A stretch of DNA of 64,000 nt from Steinernema hermaphroditum (lineage: Eukaryota > Nematoda > Chromadorea > Rhabditida > Steinernematidae). The DNA lies in the NCBI GenBank assembly GCA_030435675.1, contig CM059625.1:1116001-1180000 (forward strand), given 5' to 3'. The notes below the pieces were generated by a model. That model had not been told where the DNA came from, ran no database searches, and saw only the letters and a list, made by a program, of their open reading frames with translations. Shown here piece after piece: positions 42,726 through 54,013 of this stretch. The translations under genes were made by a program, and so were the position numbers. Numbering within the stretch: the stretch's first letter is position 1; the number at the start of each line of letters is the position of its first letter.

Positions 42726-45700
42726 TTAAAGCCTTCCAGCACGTTTTCTGATCAGAGAAGAACATTGAATCACACAGGAAGTGTCCTAAAATTTTGTTAA
42801 ATTAACGCCATAAGGGTGTAGTTGTGGAAATACCTGCATGATGTCGGTAAAGAGAAACCGCTCAAGTAACGCTTCACAGTTACCTATGGTGATTGCACGA
42901 CATCGGGGCTAAATTAATAGAGAACATCCCAGAAAACTCAATAACTAAGCTTACCCCATCAGCTGTACAAGTACAGGAGAGACAGGGAGATCGACGGACG
43001 CTTTGTCCGCGCGGGATTTGCTCATTGCCGATATAACAGATCGGTCGATCCATCCACTTATTTAAGTTCATTCGCGGGAAATCGGTACAAGGTACTTGGG
43101 CATTGCTGAAATGTGTGGATGCCGTACGTGTAGTAATGTCTGACCTACATTAATTCGGTCGGCATGGAGAACACGTCGGGTTGGATTTTCGTTAAGATTT
43201 TACTATTTTGACACAGGATCGATCCAAGTGTTACCTTACGGATTTCATTCAGTTGCTCTAAAACTACCAAAAGTAAGTAGAATAAACAATAGGATACGAG
43301 ACCTGGAGAGAACTTGGTCTCGGCGATGTCATTTTCATAGTAGAATCGATCGCACTTCTTCAGTCTCTGGAACTGCTCGGCAATTAAACAGGCCATAGTA
43401 GGAGGCATGAGGGCTCCCTTCATCGGCCTCTCCGACAAAAGTCCAGGGAAGAGGTCGATGTCGTCGACGCTCTCATAAACCGATCTAAGAGCATCGATTG
43501 ACGCGGGATCCATTTGTTCAGCAAGGTCGCTGAAGTCATGTGCCCTGGGGAGACCACAGAACTCTCTACAATGAAGCAAGTTTTGCGCTGTCGCTGTCAC
43601 TTTTGTGTTACCGGTAGGCATTGTATGGCTGCACTCCATGATCACGAGCACGTTGGATGTTGATGCTGATCAGGTCCATTCCGGAGAGTGGCTGACCTCG
43701 CTGGCCGAAAAGGTGATTTCTGACAGCGGTGGTGATATGTCGGTCGAAGGCCATACTGGGAGTGCCCAGAAGACCGAGCAGGAGCGAATCAATGCCACCT
43801 AGAAAATGAGATAACCCATTAAAATCAAAAAATCTGCGCTAGTTAATCTTTTTAGATGTTGATAAACTTACCGCGTTCCCGATCATAAACAGGTTGTACG
43901 TTGTTGAAGTGATCGACCAGATCAACGGGATTTGTATGGTTGCGGTAGAAGGTGTTCAGACGAGGGAAGAATCGCCGAATGAGTGTGTGGCCAAATCGGA
44001 AAGCAGCAGTGGCAAACGGATGAGAAATGGACGCATCGCAATTGTGGTCGTAACCAGTGAAATATCCTGTCTTCTGCGGATTCAGTCCGTACTTCGTAGC
44101 GAACTCATTTCCGACCAACTTTGGCACATATTCGTTGAATATGATGTGCTGGAGCATGGCTCCGATAACTCTTCGTGTCTCCAAATAGATCTTCTCATCG
44201 TCCCAGAACTGGTTAAGAATCTCCAAATGACGTGCGATGCGATTGTGCTCACGGAGCCACATATTGTGAATGACTGTCAGGGCAGGCTGGTGACTGTTGC
44301 GTTCGTCTCCAGCGACAAAGCAGGGGAATTCTGGTGTGGAGCGGCAATCTTGCTCCTGGTTTCCTTGCGGAAGGGCTTCACTAAAAAGGCGGAAGTGGAT
44401 AATATCCGGGGCAAAAACTTACGAGTTGACTTCTCCAAGATTGGTAACATTCATCCGTCCGCCTTGGAACGCTCTCAGTGCGGCGGCTTCACATTTGGTC
44501 GATCCGTAAATCACGGAACCGTCTAGGTACGATGTCAGTTGGTTCAGTTGATTACGATAGCCCAGGGTGAGTTGTCCAAGGAGTGATCGAGCAAACGGAA
44601 GACAACGTCGCTCTCCATTATCATCATGCGTCGGGAAGAACGGATCGCCCTTAGGAATTGGAATGGGGATGCAGTTGGAGGACACAGACTTCTGCGAATC
44701 ACATCTGGTACAGTTAAGCACTTGGTCGTTGGGTCCTGAACATGAAATTTCTAACATGAAACATAAATCGATTAGTACCTCTGGCAATAGGTGAATGCGT
44801 CATTTCGTGATCGACGAACTGTCCAAACTGCATGACCATGTGTGTGTATCTTTGGTGATCAAAAGGTAAGTCCAAGTGAACGGCATTGGAGATAATTCGC
44901 GGATTCGGCAGGGGTCCACCATTAGAAGCTCTCTGTCTGGGAATGTCAATACCGTCGTCGTAGACAGGAGGAATGATATGTTTAAGAGGACCGAAGGCAT
45001 TTCCGTAGTGCGGAAAACGCAGATTGTTGCACCAGCCGGTGAATGAACGGTACGGAGTTGTGTGATCACAAGGTAGATCTTTGGGCAGGCACTTGTCAAC
45101 CGTGCCTCCGGGACCGAGGAAAGCAGTGAAGTTTCCAACAAATCTACAACATTTCACATTGCAGATGCTTCGGGTTTACAGCTAAATCTTACGAGCTCAC
45201 GTCGATCTGCGGAAGAAGGCGTTGAAGAGTGGGGATGTCAAGAGTAAGGGGAAGTGTTTGGCCATCATCGAACTTGGTTCCTCGCATCAAGAGTTTCGTC
45301 GTCTCAAGTAGAACTTCGGACATTTTTGACACTTCCAACGCCTCAGGCTTGGCTCGCATCATTTGCCCATAAGAAAGCAGGGGATCACCATGTGGAAACT
45401 CGGCTTGATCTAAAGAAATCAATGAATTGTTCATCACCAAGCTGTAATCTACTTCTTTTGATATTATCCGCTTCGGCACGGCGTTGATCGGCAACTTGTC
45501 GCTCAGCTAACTTGATGACCCTATCGACAGTTGAAGTGGTGACTGGGAGTTCAAGCATTGGAGCAGCATCTCTCCAGGCTTCCAGGTTCGGTCCGGCAAT
45601 TACTGTCGAGTTGCATTCGACGTTGTAGTTACTGTAAATGGGAATGGCGAATTGTTCACTATAAGGCGCCTACTCATAAATGTCGCTGGTTTGGAACACA

Positions 45701-48700
45701 CGAGGTTGGATGGGTCCCATTTCTTCAGTGTTAGTGCAGATGATGTTAGCCAGTGTTGTTTTTCGTAGCTCGCTGAGCTGATCGTCGGTGAAGGCGGACG
45801 GAGCAAATGGATTTTCATACCAGAAGCGATCACCTCTCTTGGTCTGTAATCATATTTCATAGGTAAGGAACCTTAATAATATCATAGCGCTCAGTCTACG
45901 GCGTTCAATCATAATCGCGAAAAAAGTCGGGTTCATTGAGGATTCATCAGTGATACCGAAAACATATTAAGTCAACCGACCTTCTGGAACTGCAGTGAGT
46001 ATATGCATCCAAAAGTGGGTCCAAGAAGAGCACCACGAACGGGCTTTTCAGCTAATCCAAGAATAAACAGATCGACATCTTGAACGCTTCGGAACGCTTT
46101 CTTCAACCGCGGAAGTACGACATGGGCATCGGTGAGATCATCCTTCAGTTCATCGAATGAAGTGATCTTTCCACCTCCGCAACGTTCGCGCCAAACGGTA
46201 TACGAGGGGATTCCGTGGTCTCGTCCGGTTTGCAAAATCAGAGCTGCCAGATCGAGTCCTAAGTTTCCATGATTTTTGAAAAGTTTGTCCCTGAATTCAT
46301 CGGTCATGTGGAGACCCGGACGCTGGATCGGCTCTTTGAGCAGATATCTGAAACGTTCAATATGCGGGGGTTTCTGTAAGCCAATGATCACCTAATAACT
46401 CCATTCACCTTCTCGCTGTAGAACAATGTTCCTGGGTCGTTGAGGTATTCGTTCAATGGACGCTCTAGCTGCCGCGTTCCTCCAACGTCATATTGAGCCA
46501 AACGACCTTCGAAAATCGTGAAGAAGAACTAAAAAGTAAATAAATGAATTATATTTGTTTTGGAAATTCGTTCTTGATTTTACAAAAAAAAAAAGATTTT
46601 GGTTTTACCTGTCCAACAGATGCAGCCCACGTATTCAAAATAGTAGGGTCAACATTCAAGTCATAATGATCATAGAAGCCTTCCGATTGTGGTCTGAGGC
46701 CGTACTTGACCCAACTCTCCCTGCCGACGACAATTGGCAAGAATTCATTATATGTGACGTGTTGCATTTGCGCGATGACGATACGCCTTGCTTCTTCGAA
46801 CAACTGTTCGTCGGTCCATTTAGGATTGATTGCCTGAAAAATCGTGAAAAGATAGTTCTAGGGTAGGACAGTTTACCAAAAGTTGATTTGCAATACTGTT
46901 GTGGTGACGGATCCAAATTGTGTGCAGAGACGCAGTGGAAGGCAAGAAGTTGACGTGATTTGAACCAGATAGGAAGCAGCTACTTCCTTCGGACGAGGCA
47001 CACAAGGACGACTGAATGGAATTGGCTTGTGATTCAAATGTTGGAGGCAGGTTGTTGGAAAACGTATCACTTCCAGTCAGAAGTTTTCCGTCGCGGAATG
47101 TTCTCAAAGCCTTCAAACGCTCAGCGGTACTTCCGTAGATCACACTTCCATCGAGGTAGCTGCTAGCCTGGTTCGCCTGCTCTCTCGGGCCAAGTTCGCA
47201 GTTAGGTTTCGGGGCAGCGGCTGTCCTCGAGTACGACATGCAAGTAATAAATCCTCCATATCGTCGGTCTTCCGGAGCGATCTCAATTGACAAGCATTCC
47301 GGATGGCGTTCCTCTGGAGGTCCGCAGCATGGAATTGGCATGTGCTTTTCTTCTGGAAATATGCATGAGTCAGAAGCATCTGTGTTCATTATGCGTACGA
47401 TTGAAAAGTTGAGCACTTCCGATGTGGACCATGTCGGTGTAGATGAAGTGCGCCCAGTTGGTAAGCAGTGTAGTAACCTGCATAACACGGCGATCAGGCT
47501 CATCGAAGAGTAGATTTGAAAGAGAGCGGGGATTCGGGAGGGACGCGCCTCCATCCACAGATCGCCGTACGCTGCTGACTCCTAGAAAAGAAGTTTGTGT
47601 TTTTCGTTTCTTGGCTTCACAATACTTTATAGCACCGTTTATAAAAGTTCGGTCTATCAAACTATTCTGCTTCTGTATTCTGTTTTTTTCATTCAGGTGT
47701 CTGCCGTATCCTGTTTTAACAGGTCTCTCCATGACCTAAGTCTACTCCTGTGAACTGGTGTAAATGCTGTAGTTCTCACGTGCTCAGCGAATGACCATTC
47801 GACCATGAACACTTATCAATGCAAAAACAGACATTTAGTGGACCGGAACGACTTTAGTTCATAAAAAATCAGAAATCTGTCACCGTGGTTCCTTCTATTG
47901 TCTCGTCCATTATCGCATTAGTGCGATAGCGTCAACGAGGTCAGCAACCAAACAATTGTCTGGTGACCGTCACACCATCTTTTTGTTCTTGTAGTCTACC
48001 GCAAAAAAATTTACCATCCGAGTAGGCAGGTTCGACGAAACGTTGCATCGGGGCAAAGTTGGCACCGTACTCCGGTTTTTCCACGTTGTTGCAAGTTCCG
48101 TCGATTGTCCGATATTTTCCACCAGTGCAATCGTAGGGGATCTTTGGGCAGACAGTGTCAAGTAGGGTCCCTTTCGTTGATCCATGGGACATGTAACGGG
48201 TGCTAAGCAAGAAAAAATAAATTCAATTGGTGCAAGTCGGTAAAATTACGGTAAATGTCTTGTTGCCTGAACAGATACCAACGCTGCGAACGAACGCTCA
48301 TGAGCTATCTTGTCGGAGATGGTGTAACCTGCCCAGAATTTTCCCGGAATTCTCATCTGATCGATTAGGTCTGAAAAGCGATACATTATCAACCGAACAT
48401 CTATAATTGTACTAAATATTAATAGGGTCTTCTTTTGGTTCGTGATGGATGGTTGCTGAAAAACAATCACCTATTTGCAAAGGTATTAACCGCATTTCAC
48501 ATTAGGCCCACACACTTCAACAAAAAAAAATGATGTCGTTCTCTGAAATATTCCATACACTGGACACATGTAATTCGCTACCATACTATGAGTCATTTTC
48601 ATAGATTACGGTACTGACAAGTCCGTTTCTTTTAGAAGAGCTGTCTGTTTCAAATACTTCTGCTGAGTCTTACTAGCGTACGTTTTTCGTTACAAGATGT

Positions 48701-49146
48701 GATAGTAAACTAATATGAATTTTGCTGGGCTGTTCGTGGTCCCATTGAATTTCTTTAAATATCAAGGTATTCCCGAGTTCAGACCCTTACTTGTATTGTC
48801 CATAATCAGTGGCTCGGAATGATTGTAGAGAGCGTCGACATCATGAAATGCCTTTTCGACGGCGGAAATAACGTGAGGGTCTGCTTCGAAACTTCCAGGG
48901 TCATGCGCTACATTCTGCTGTTGCTGCTGAGGCACGGCGTGAAACACTAAAATCCGTTAATCCAATCAGGCAAGTGCCATTACCTCTTCTAGGAGCATTG
49001 ACCTTGCGAAACCGTGAATCCAGAAGAGCCTCGAACTTTACGTCGTCATCTGCGCAATCGTCCCCGAAGCATTGGGCACTTCCGCCAGGTAACAAATGAA
49101 TACATAGTACGAGCAACAGCGGACTGTAAAGCATTTTGAGGCGCAT
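42726..49146 (-). CDS. Secreted tandem heme peroxidase with inactive first domain and C-terminal Cys-rich module, 1537 aa
   Basis: Animal heme peroxidase, probably extracellular or cuticular. Exons: 49146-48984, 48946-48791, 48370-48250, 48202-48015, 47581-47399, 47352-46877, 46833-46609, 46528-46392, 46347-45981, 45843-45674, 45631-45453, 45409-45193, 45143-44779, 44735-44423, 44380-43872, 43798-43612, 43565-43303, 43257-43149, 43105-42955, 42908-42834, 42785-42726. All phases fit. A signal peptide ([20 protein letters not shown]) opens the protein. Domain 1 (about 200-720) retains the fold ([25 protein letters not shown]) but lacks the heme site. Domain 2 (about 870-1420) is complete: [38 protein letters not shown]. 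The tail has a VWC-like cysteine module ([21 protein letters not shown]). From memory, C. elegans K10B4.1 is the likely counterpart. TTTCAG lies 5 nt before the ATG. Confidence 0.93.
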
Positions 49147-49151
49147 TGCCG

Positions 49152-51862
49152 CTGAAATAAAGATACAATATTGATCGGATAAGTGAGATGAGCGCCGATG
49201 ATGAGTAAGTGAATGGCGGTGGAGCGGGCGCGAACCGTGTCACAATCCAAAAAGACAAAAGGTTTCCGAGCGTCTCACGTTGACTTTTCTGACGACGACG
49301 TAACAACTGTGAGTGTCCCCGATCGCGGTTTCTGCAACGCGGTGGATATTTGTGGATATCCGAAATAAGGGTAGTAGGAGGGAACTGCTCCGGATGTCAG
49401 GATTCTGTTAAAAATGCTGAGTGCAATTAATTTTGTCTGTTTCAAAAAAATCTCGGTCACCCTTCGTTGTGTTTCGTTGAAGTTTCCAAAGTAGGAGTTA
49501 TTTTTTCCTTTCATGCTCTTATGTAAAGATCAGCAAAGTGCAAAGATACCCCTATCGTACGTTACTTTCAGTATCACTACATGACACACGCGCACACACA
49601 GCCTAACCCCTTCCTTGCGAATTAGCAGTGGGGGGTAAAGTGCACATGAAATTTGTCAAAATGTAGTACCGTTCATTTTAATGATCCTAAATGTTACAAA
49701 GTTCTGTTCGACCTCAATTCCTGAACCAGAGATTCGCTTGGCATTCGCAGTGTTTCAATGCTCTTTCAATGTTACAATGGTCCAAAATTATTTCTGTGTA
49801 AATTGCGGGACTTTTAACACTACCAAAACGTGGGCTCCGCAAATCTGCGCCCACCATAAAAGTTCTATTCGTTGTTCTTCATGATATCGGACATGGCAAT
49901 CCAGGAGTTCCACTCACGACTATCTTGATCGTGAGCATTATGCACCACCACCGGCGAAAAATCATTAACTGTGTGAGTGTGCGGTGCATCGAGGGTCCTT
50001 CACTTCGAAATTCGTAAAAAAAATATATAAACTCTTAGAAACGCCCAATATCAAAAGACATGAAATTCTGTCGGAATTTCTTTCTCGATATAAGGTGAAC
50101 CCTAAACAACACAACCGACGTATGTTCGATATAAGGAAATTTTGATAAAATTTTGAGACAGTATCACTGTAGACGAACATACAATCCGTGACAGCAGTTG
50201 TACAGATATCACAAAGTAAAGAAACACTACTCAACAGAGGGAAACAAAGCGAAAATGGTGAGATGGTTGGAGAACAGATAGTAATGTATCAGTTATCAGT
50301 GAAGTTAGTAGGCGTATCCGCTTTGAGAGCCGTACTGTCTGAAGAAAGGCGCTGCTCCCGCCTATCCAGAATCGTACACAAAAAGCTCCCGGACGACATG
50401 GCAAAAAGGCTCATAACCCAAATTCCGACGGCGGCGAAATCCAGCTCACGCGCATCTTCCACGCGTACAGTAATGATGGGTTCCGTGAAGCTTGTTCAAG
50501 TTTTGCCACTGGACACATGAAAACGTTCGAGCCTCCGCCTCCTCAAAAAGGTCATTGTGCGCGGGTGCGTTCGACTCCATTGCGCTCTGAGGGCCGGTGG
50601 CTGCGTCGTTCACGTGTGGACGAGCGTCGTCACCGGGCAGCGCAAGTACACGCGCAATTGGCTTGCAGATTGACCTCAATTCGGCTCTCACGCCTGATCG
50701 TTCATTGATCATCCACGGAGAGAATCTTCGCCGCAATGGTCGGGACGGCGAAAGTAAAACCACGGATTTTAATTGGGTAATCCTGTTGCGCAACGTTCAA
50801 CGTGGAACATACCGAAAGCGACAGGTTTTCAACGTTGGGAAGATCATTAACTAGGCGCAAAAGTTGGTTTTACAAATTACGCATAGCCGGAGTAAACCGG
50901 AACTACAGTATGCGTTCGATATCCTTTCATTCAGTTACGGAGATTAATCAAGAAAATGACAAAGAGAAGCTGCATTTGACCTACATTGCAAAAAGTGGAA
51001 ATAAGGTTCAATTCACGGGTAAGTGTCCTTTAGGGTAATGAAAGAGAGCGAGTGTCAGAGCAAATCAAAAGTAACTACTGTAAAGTTACAGCATATCTTT
51101 TGAAAGTGTTTTTTTCAAAGTTCAAATCAGGTCAGAAACTTTGTTGGAGGTTGAGTAGAAACTTCGTGAGTAATTTAGACTGATAATGCAGATTCAGGTG
51201 ACGAACCATTTTCTGTGAATACATGTGAATTTCATACTATTATAGCGTTGTTTATAAGGAAATCTTTGGCCGTAGTTTATAAAGCTGATGGATGAATTCG
51301 ACTTCCAGGAGCAATAGAAGACCGTAGTCCGTCTTCTTTTTAAAACGAGAGCAAGTAATTTTGTTGATGTATTTTGAGCATTTTCGTAGAGAAGAAAAAC
51401 GAATAAAGAGGTTTCACTCTTGACTGTTCAAATGGAAACCTGAATAGCAGAAAAAATGACCGGCTGATCCAGAGGCAAACTCGAAATGGAGACGGTTATC
51501 TTCGGTCGTGATAGCCAAGCATGTTTGTCAACAACGAACTTGTTTGCATTGTAAACTGCGGAGACCCAATTGTTCATAACAGTTTGCATACGCAACCTAT
51601 CATGCTTGTCTTTTCGCCGGTTTTGTAAACAGCTAGAGTTCATGCGCCCATGGAATTCACAAACACAAAATTTTTAAATGTTCTCCAGTGACGTCAATGA
51701 AACAAGTTACCCTCGAGCACTTGTTTGAATCCGAAGATCGGGTGCTGGGACGCAAAACAGTTCTACGATTACGTGATTACAAAGGAGTTTCTATTCTGAC
51801 GTTCAGGAACAGCACTAAAGAGAGCAGTTCTAAGCCATAGCATCGTCCGTTGAAAGACGTAA
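49152..51862. other. Intergenic region, no assigned gene
   Basis: Upstream of the peroxidase gene. Around 50400-50850 the DNA is more GC-rich and several frames are open on both strands (for example plus 50597-50854 and minus 50446-50793). None has a recognisable motif or a decisive splice structure, so I assign no gene. The rest is AT-rich with nothing visible. Confidence 0.35.
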
Positions 51863-51935
51863 GGCCTCGTGGCGCAATGGATAACGCGTCGGTCTACGGA
51901 ACCGAAGATTGCAGGTTCGAATCCTGCCGAGGTCG
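51863..51935 (+). tRNA. tRNA-Arg (anticodon ACG), copy 1
   Basis: Complete 73-nt cloverleaf: acceptor GGCCTCG/CGAGGTC, anticodon stem TCGGT/ACCGA with loop CTACGGA (anticodon ACG, read as ICG), T-arm GCAGG-TTCGAAT-CCTGC, discriminator G. A T5 run follows within 10 nt as Pol III terminator. Its 3' flank is duplicated at copy 3. Confidence 0.96.
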
Positions 51936-52003
51936 AAATCTTTTTCCACTGGATTATCTTTAACGTTTTTTATTTCCCTGTTCGTTTTCCGTTTACAGTC
52001 TTT

Positions 52004-52132
52004 GGTTTTTCCACGTTGTTGCAAGTTCCGTCGATTGTCCGATATTTTCCACCAGTGCAATCGTAGGGGATCTTTGGGCAGACAGTGTCAAGTAGGGTCC
52101 CTTTCGTTGATCCATGGGACATGTAACGGGTG
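52004..52132 (-). pseudogene. 129-bp perfect copy of the start of peroxidase exon 4
   Basis: Bases 52004-52132 are identical, without gap or mismatch, to 48074-48202. The latter is the first 129 nt of exon 4 of the tandem peroxidase on the minus strand (encoding [15 protein letters not shown] and its surroundings). One end of the copied block (48202) is exactly the first base after the exon-4 acceptor TAG. In its new place that base is also the first base of tRNA-Arg copy 2. The other end lies inside exon 4 and shares only GGT with the downstream flank of tRNA copy 1. The fragment is non-functional. It could be a processed-RNA insertion, a templated repair patch or an assembly error. Confidence 0.92.
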
Positions 52133-52204
52133 GCCTCGTGGCGCAATGGATAACGCGTCGGTCTACGGAACCGAAGATTGCAGGTTCGAATCCTGCCGAG
52201 GTCG
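52132..52204 (+). tRNA. tRNA-Arg (anticodon ACG), copy 2
   Basis: Identical to copy 1 over all 73 nt. Its 5' flank is the antisense peroxidase exon fragment, joined at the first mature tRNA base. The 3' flank resembles that of copy 1 for only about 20 nt and holds a T6 terminator. The internal A and B boxes are intact, so it could still be transcribed. Confidence 0.95.
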
Positions 52205-52459
52205 AAACTTCTTTTTTCCACTTTATCGAATATCCTAATGGTGTTACTGTGAGTCCTGACTCATTTTTGGATAATAATGTGAATAGACTTGGCAGGCAGC
52301 GCTCATACAAATACAAAAATGTACACTCTAAGAATCACATTTCTCATCGCACAAGAGTGGACAGATTTTGTGCACAAACTACTTGCTCACAATTGTCCTG
52401 TTTAAGGGGTTTCGCTGACCGCGATAATCTTATAACGCAATTAGTCGCTGACCATAAGC

Positions 52460-52645
52460 TGTTCCGTGAAACCGTTGCGATTGGCCTACTCCATACTAAC
52501 CTTAAATGTGTTTTTGACACCGTTTCATATTTATGTTCACGAGAGCTGTGGCGTTTAAAGCAACTATGTTGCTGATTATTTTGTTTCTTTAAATACATAA
52601 GCCAGTAATCGCGCCCAAGAATCGCAAGCCCCAAGAATCGCTCCA
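52460..52645 (+). repeat. Inverted repeat, left arm (about 186 bp)
   Basis: Reverse complement of 53829-54013 with only a few mismatches (about 97% identical by eye). The arms are separated by about 1.18 kb that includes tRNA-Arg copy 3. No coding capacity is seen, and no target-site duplication is obvious at the outer ends. Confidence 0.88.
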
Positions 52646-52844
52646 ACTCTGAGGTCTGCGTTACCAGCAGCGATGGGATTCCACTTCGCCCGCTGAGCCC
52701 TACTTCCGGATAGCTTCTTCATCGGTTCGAACCCAATAGATTTAAGAGTAAAAATGAAAATGAAATGAAATATATAAGAAACAAAACCGAAATCCGCTCA
52801 ATGGAAATCCCAACAACAAGAAAGTCGAGCTGTCAGATCAGAGT

Positions 52845-52917
52845 GGCCACGTGGCGCAATGGATAACGCGTCGGTCTACGGAACCGAAGATTGCAGGTTC
52901 GAATCCTGCCGAGGTCG
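52845..52917 (+). tRNA. tRNA-Arg (anticodon ACG), copy 3, acceptor-stem variant
   Basis: Same cloverleaf as copies 1 and 2 except T to A at position 5. This makes an A-A mismatch at acceptor pair 5-68 (GGCCACG/CGAGGTC). The anticodon arm, T-arm and terminator are unchanged. Together with its 3' flank it is a 144-bp direct repeat of copy 1 (51863-52006 versus 52845-52988) with two differences, so it is a recent duplicate. It may be a weakened or pseudo-tRNA. Confidence 0.9.
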
Positions 52918-53828
52918 AAATCTTTTTCCACTGGATTATCTTTAACGTTTTTTATTTCCCTGTTCGTTTTCCGTTTACAGTCATTGGTGTGGCCTATTTT
53001 GTGCAACTTTTGGTTTCTCAGTTGTTTTTCTGTAAGTTCGAAAGAGAGGAAGTGGAACGGCGATAACAACAACGTCAGTTTCAACACATAGACAAACAAA
53101 TATTTTGGAGACAAAAAAACGTTATTCATCGCGCATAAGAAGTGACGCCGTCCCTTCAGACATAATTCATTTTTCGGACATTGTCTAAATGGAAACGAGT
53201 TTCAATTGTGGCGCAAAAAAAAATGTTACATCGAAACGCCTGATCAAAACATCATTCCGGGCGAAAAAGGAAGTTTTGGTTGATAATCGAATTAAGCGTA
53301 TGGGTTGACTGATATTATTGCAAAACAGTCGTATCGAAATTGACGGTCCCAGGAAACTGGTGTCTTTTTGTCATCGTGGCCTGTCCGTATCAGGTGTGAG
53401 ATCGAACTCCGAGAGCAACCCCCGTCAAATGTTAATTTTCTGAATTACTGCTTACCGCCACCCAATTGAAAATGGTTCGAGCTCGACCAGTTGTACTCAG
53501 AAGCGGCTCTGCTTTCCCGTGACCATGTTATCCATTTCGTTTGCTCCCTCTAACTTGTACAAATTGATGAACAGTAGAGCACCTTGCTCTTTGAACATTA
53601 GGTCCTGCTCGAGAACTACGGCAGCTGCAAAAACTACAACGCTCGCAACAGTTCAATTCTGTGCCCTGCGGTGATTTGTTTCCGCCCGCCAAGCGGCAGT
53701 GACAGTAAACATTGTGACGTACTTGGTCTTTGTGACTGTGGACCTACAGAGGCATTCTCTTCCTCTCCGGATTCTCTTCCCCGACAAGTCTGACAAAAAA
53801 ATCATATTTTAGTCATGTCATACTTTCA

Positions 53829-54013
53829 TGGAGCGATTCTTGGGCTTGCGATTCTTGGGCGCGATTACTGGCTTATATATTTAAAGAAACAAAATAATCA
53901 GCAACATAGTTGTTTTAAACGCCACAGCTCTCATGAACATAAATATGAAACGGTGTCAAAAACACATTTAAGGTTAGTATGGAGTAGGCCAATCGCAATG
54001 GTTTCACGGAACA
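53829..54013 (-). repeat. Inverted repeat, right arm (about 185 bp)
   Basis: Partner of 52460-52645, beginning TGGAGCGATTCTTGGGCTTG. The pair would form a stem with a 1.18-kb loop. It may be a MITE-like or foldback remnant, or a segmental inverted duplication. Confidence 0.88.

Noticed and set aside
43894..44526. 210-codon plus-strand ORF over the peroxidase
   Set aside because: It is antisense to the well-conserved second peroxidase domain and spans its exon borders.
50188..51038. Cluster of overlapping ORFs as a gene upstream of the peroxidase
   Set aside because: Several frames on both strands are open because the DNA is GC-richer. No frame shows a domain or a decisive splice pattern.
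51869..52238. Small ORFs encoding a repeated IAGSNPAEVE or DLGRIRTCNLRF-type peptide
   Set aside because: They are translations of the tRNA-Arg genes on the two strands, a common false gene prediction.
53370..53430. Possible tRNA-like sequence within the inverted-repeat spacer
   Set aside because: No T-stem or anticodon stem can be drawn; the resemblance is limited to a few bases.
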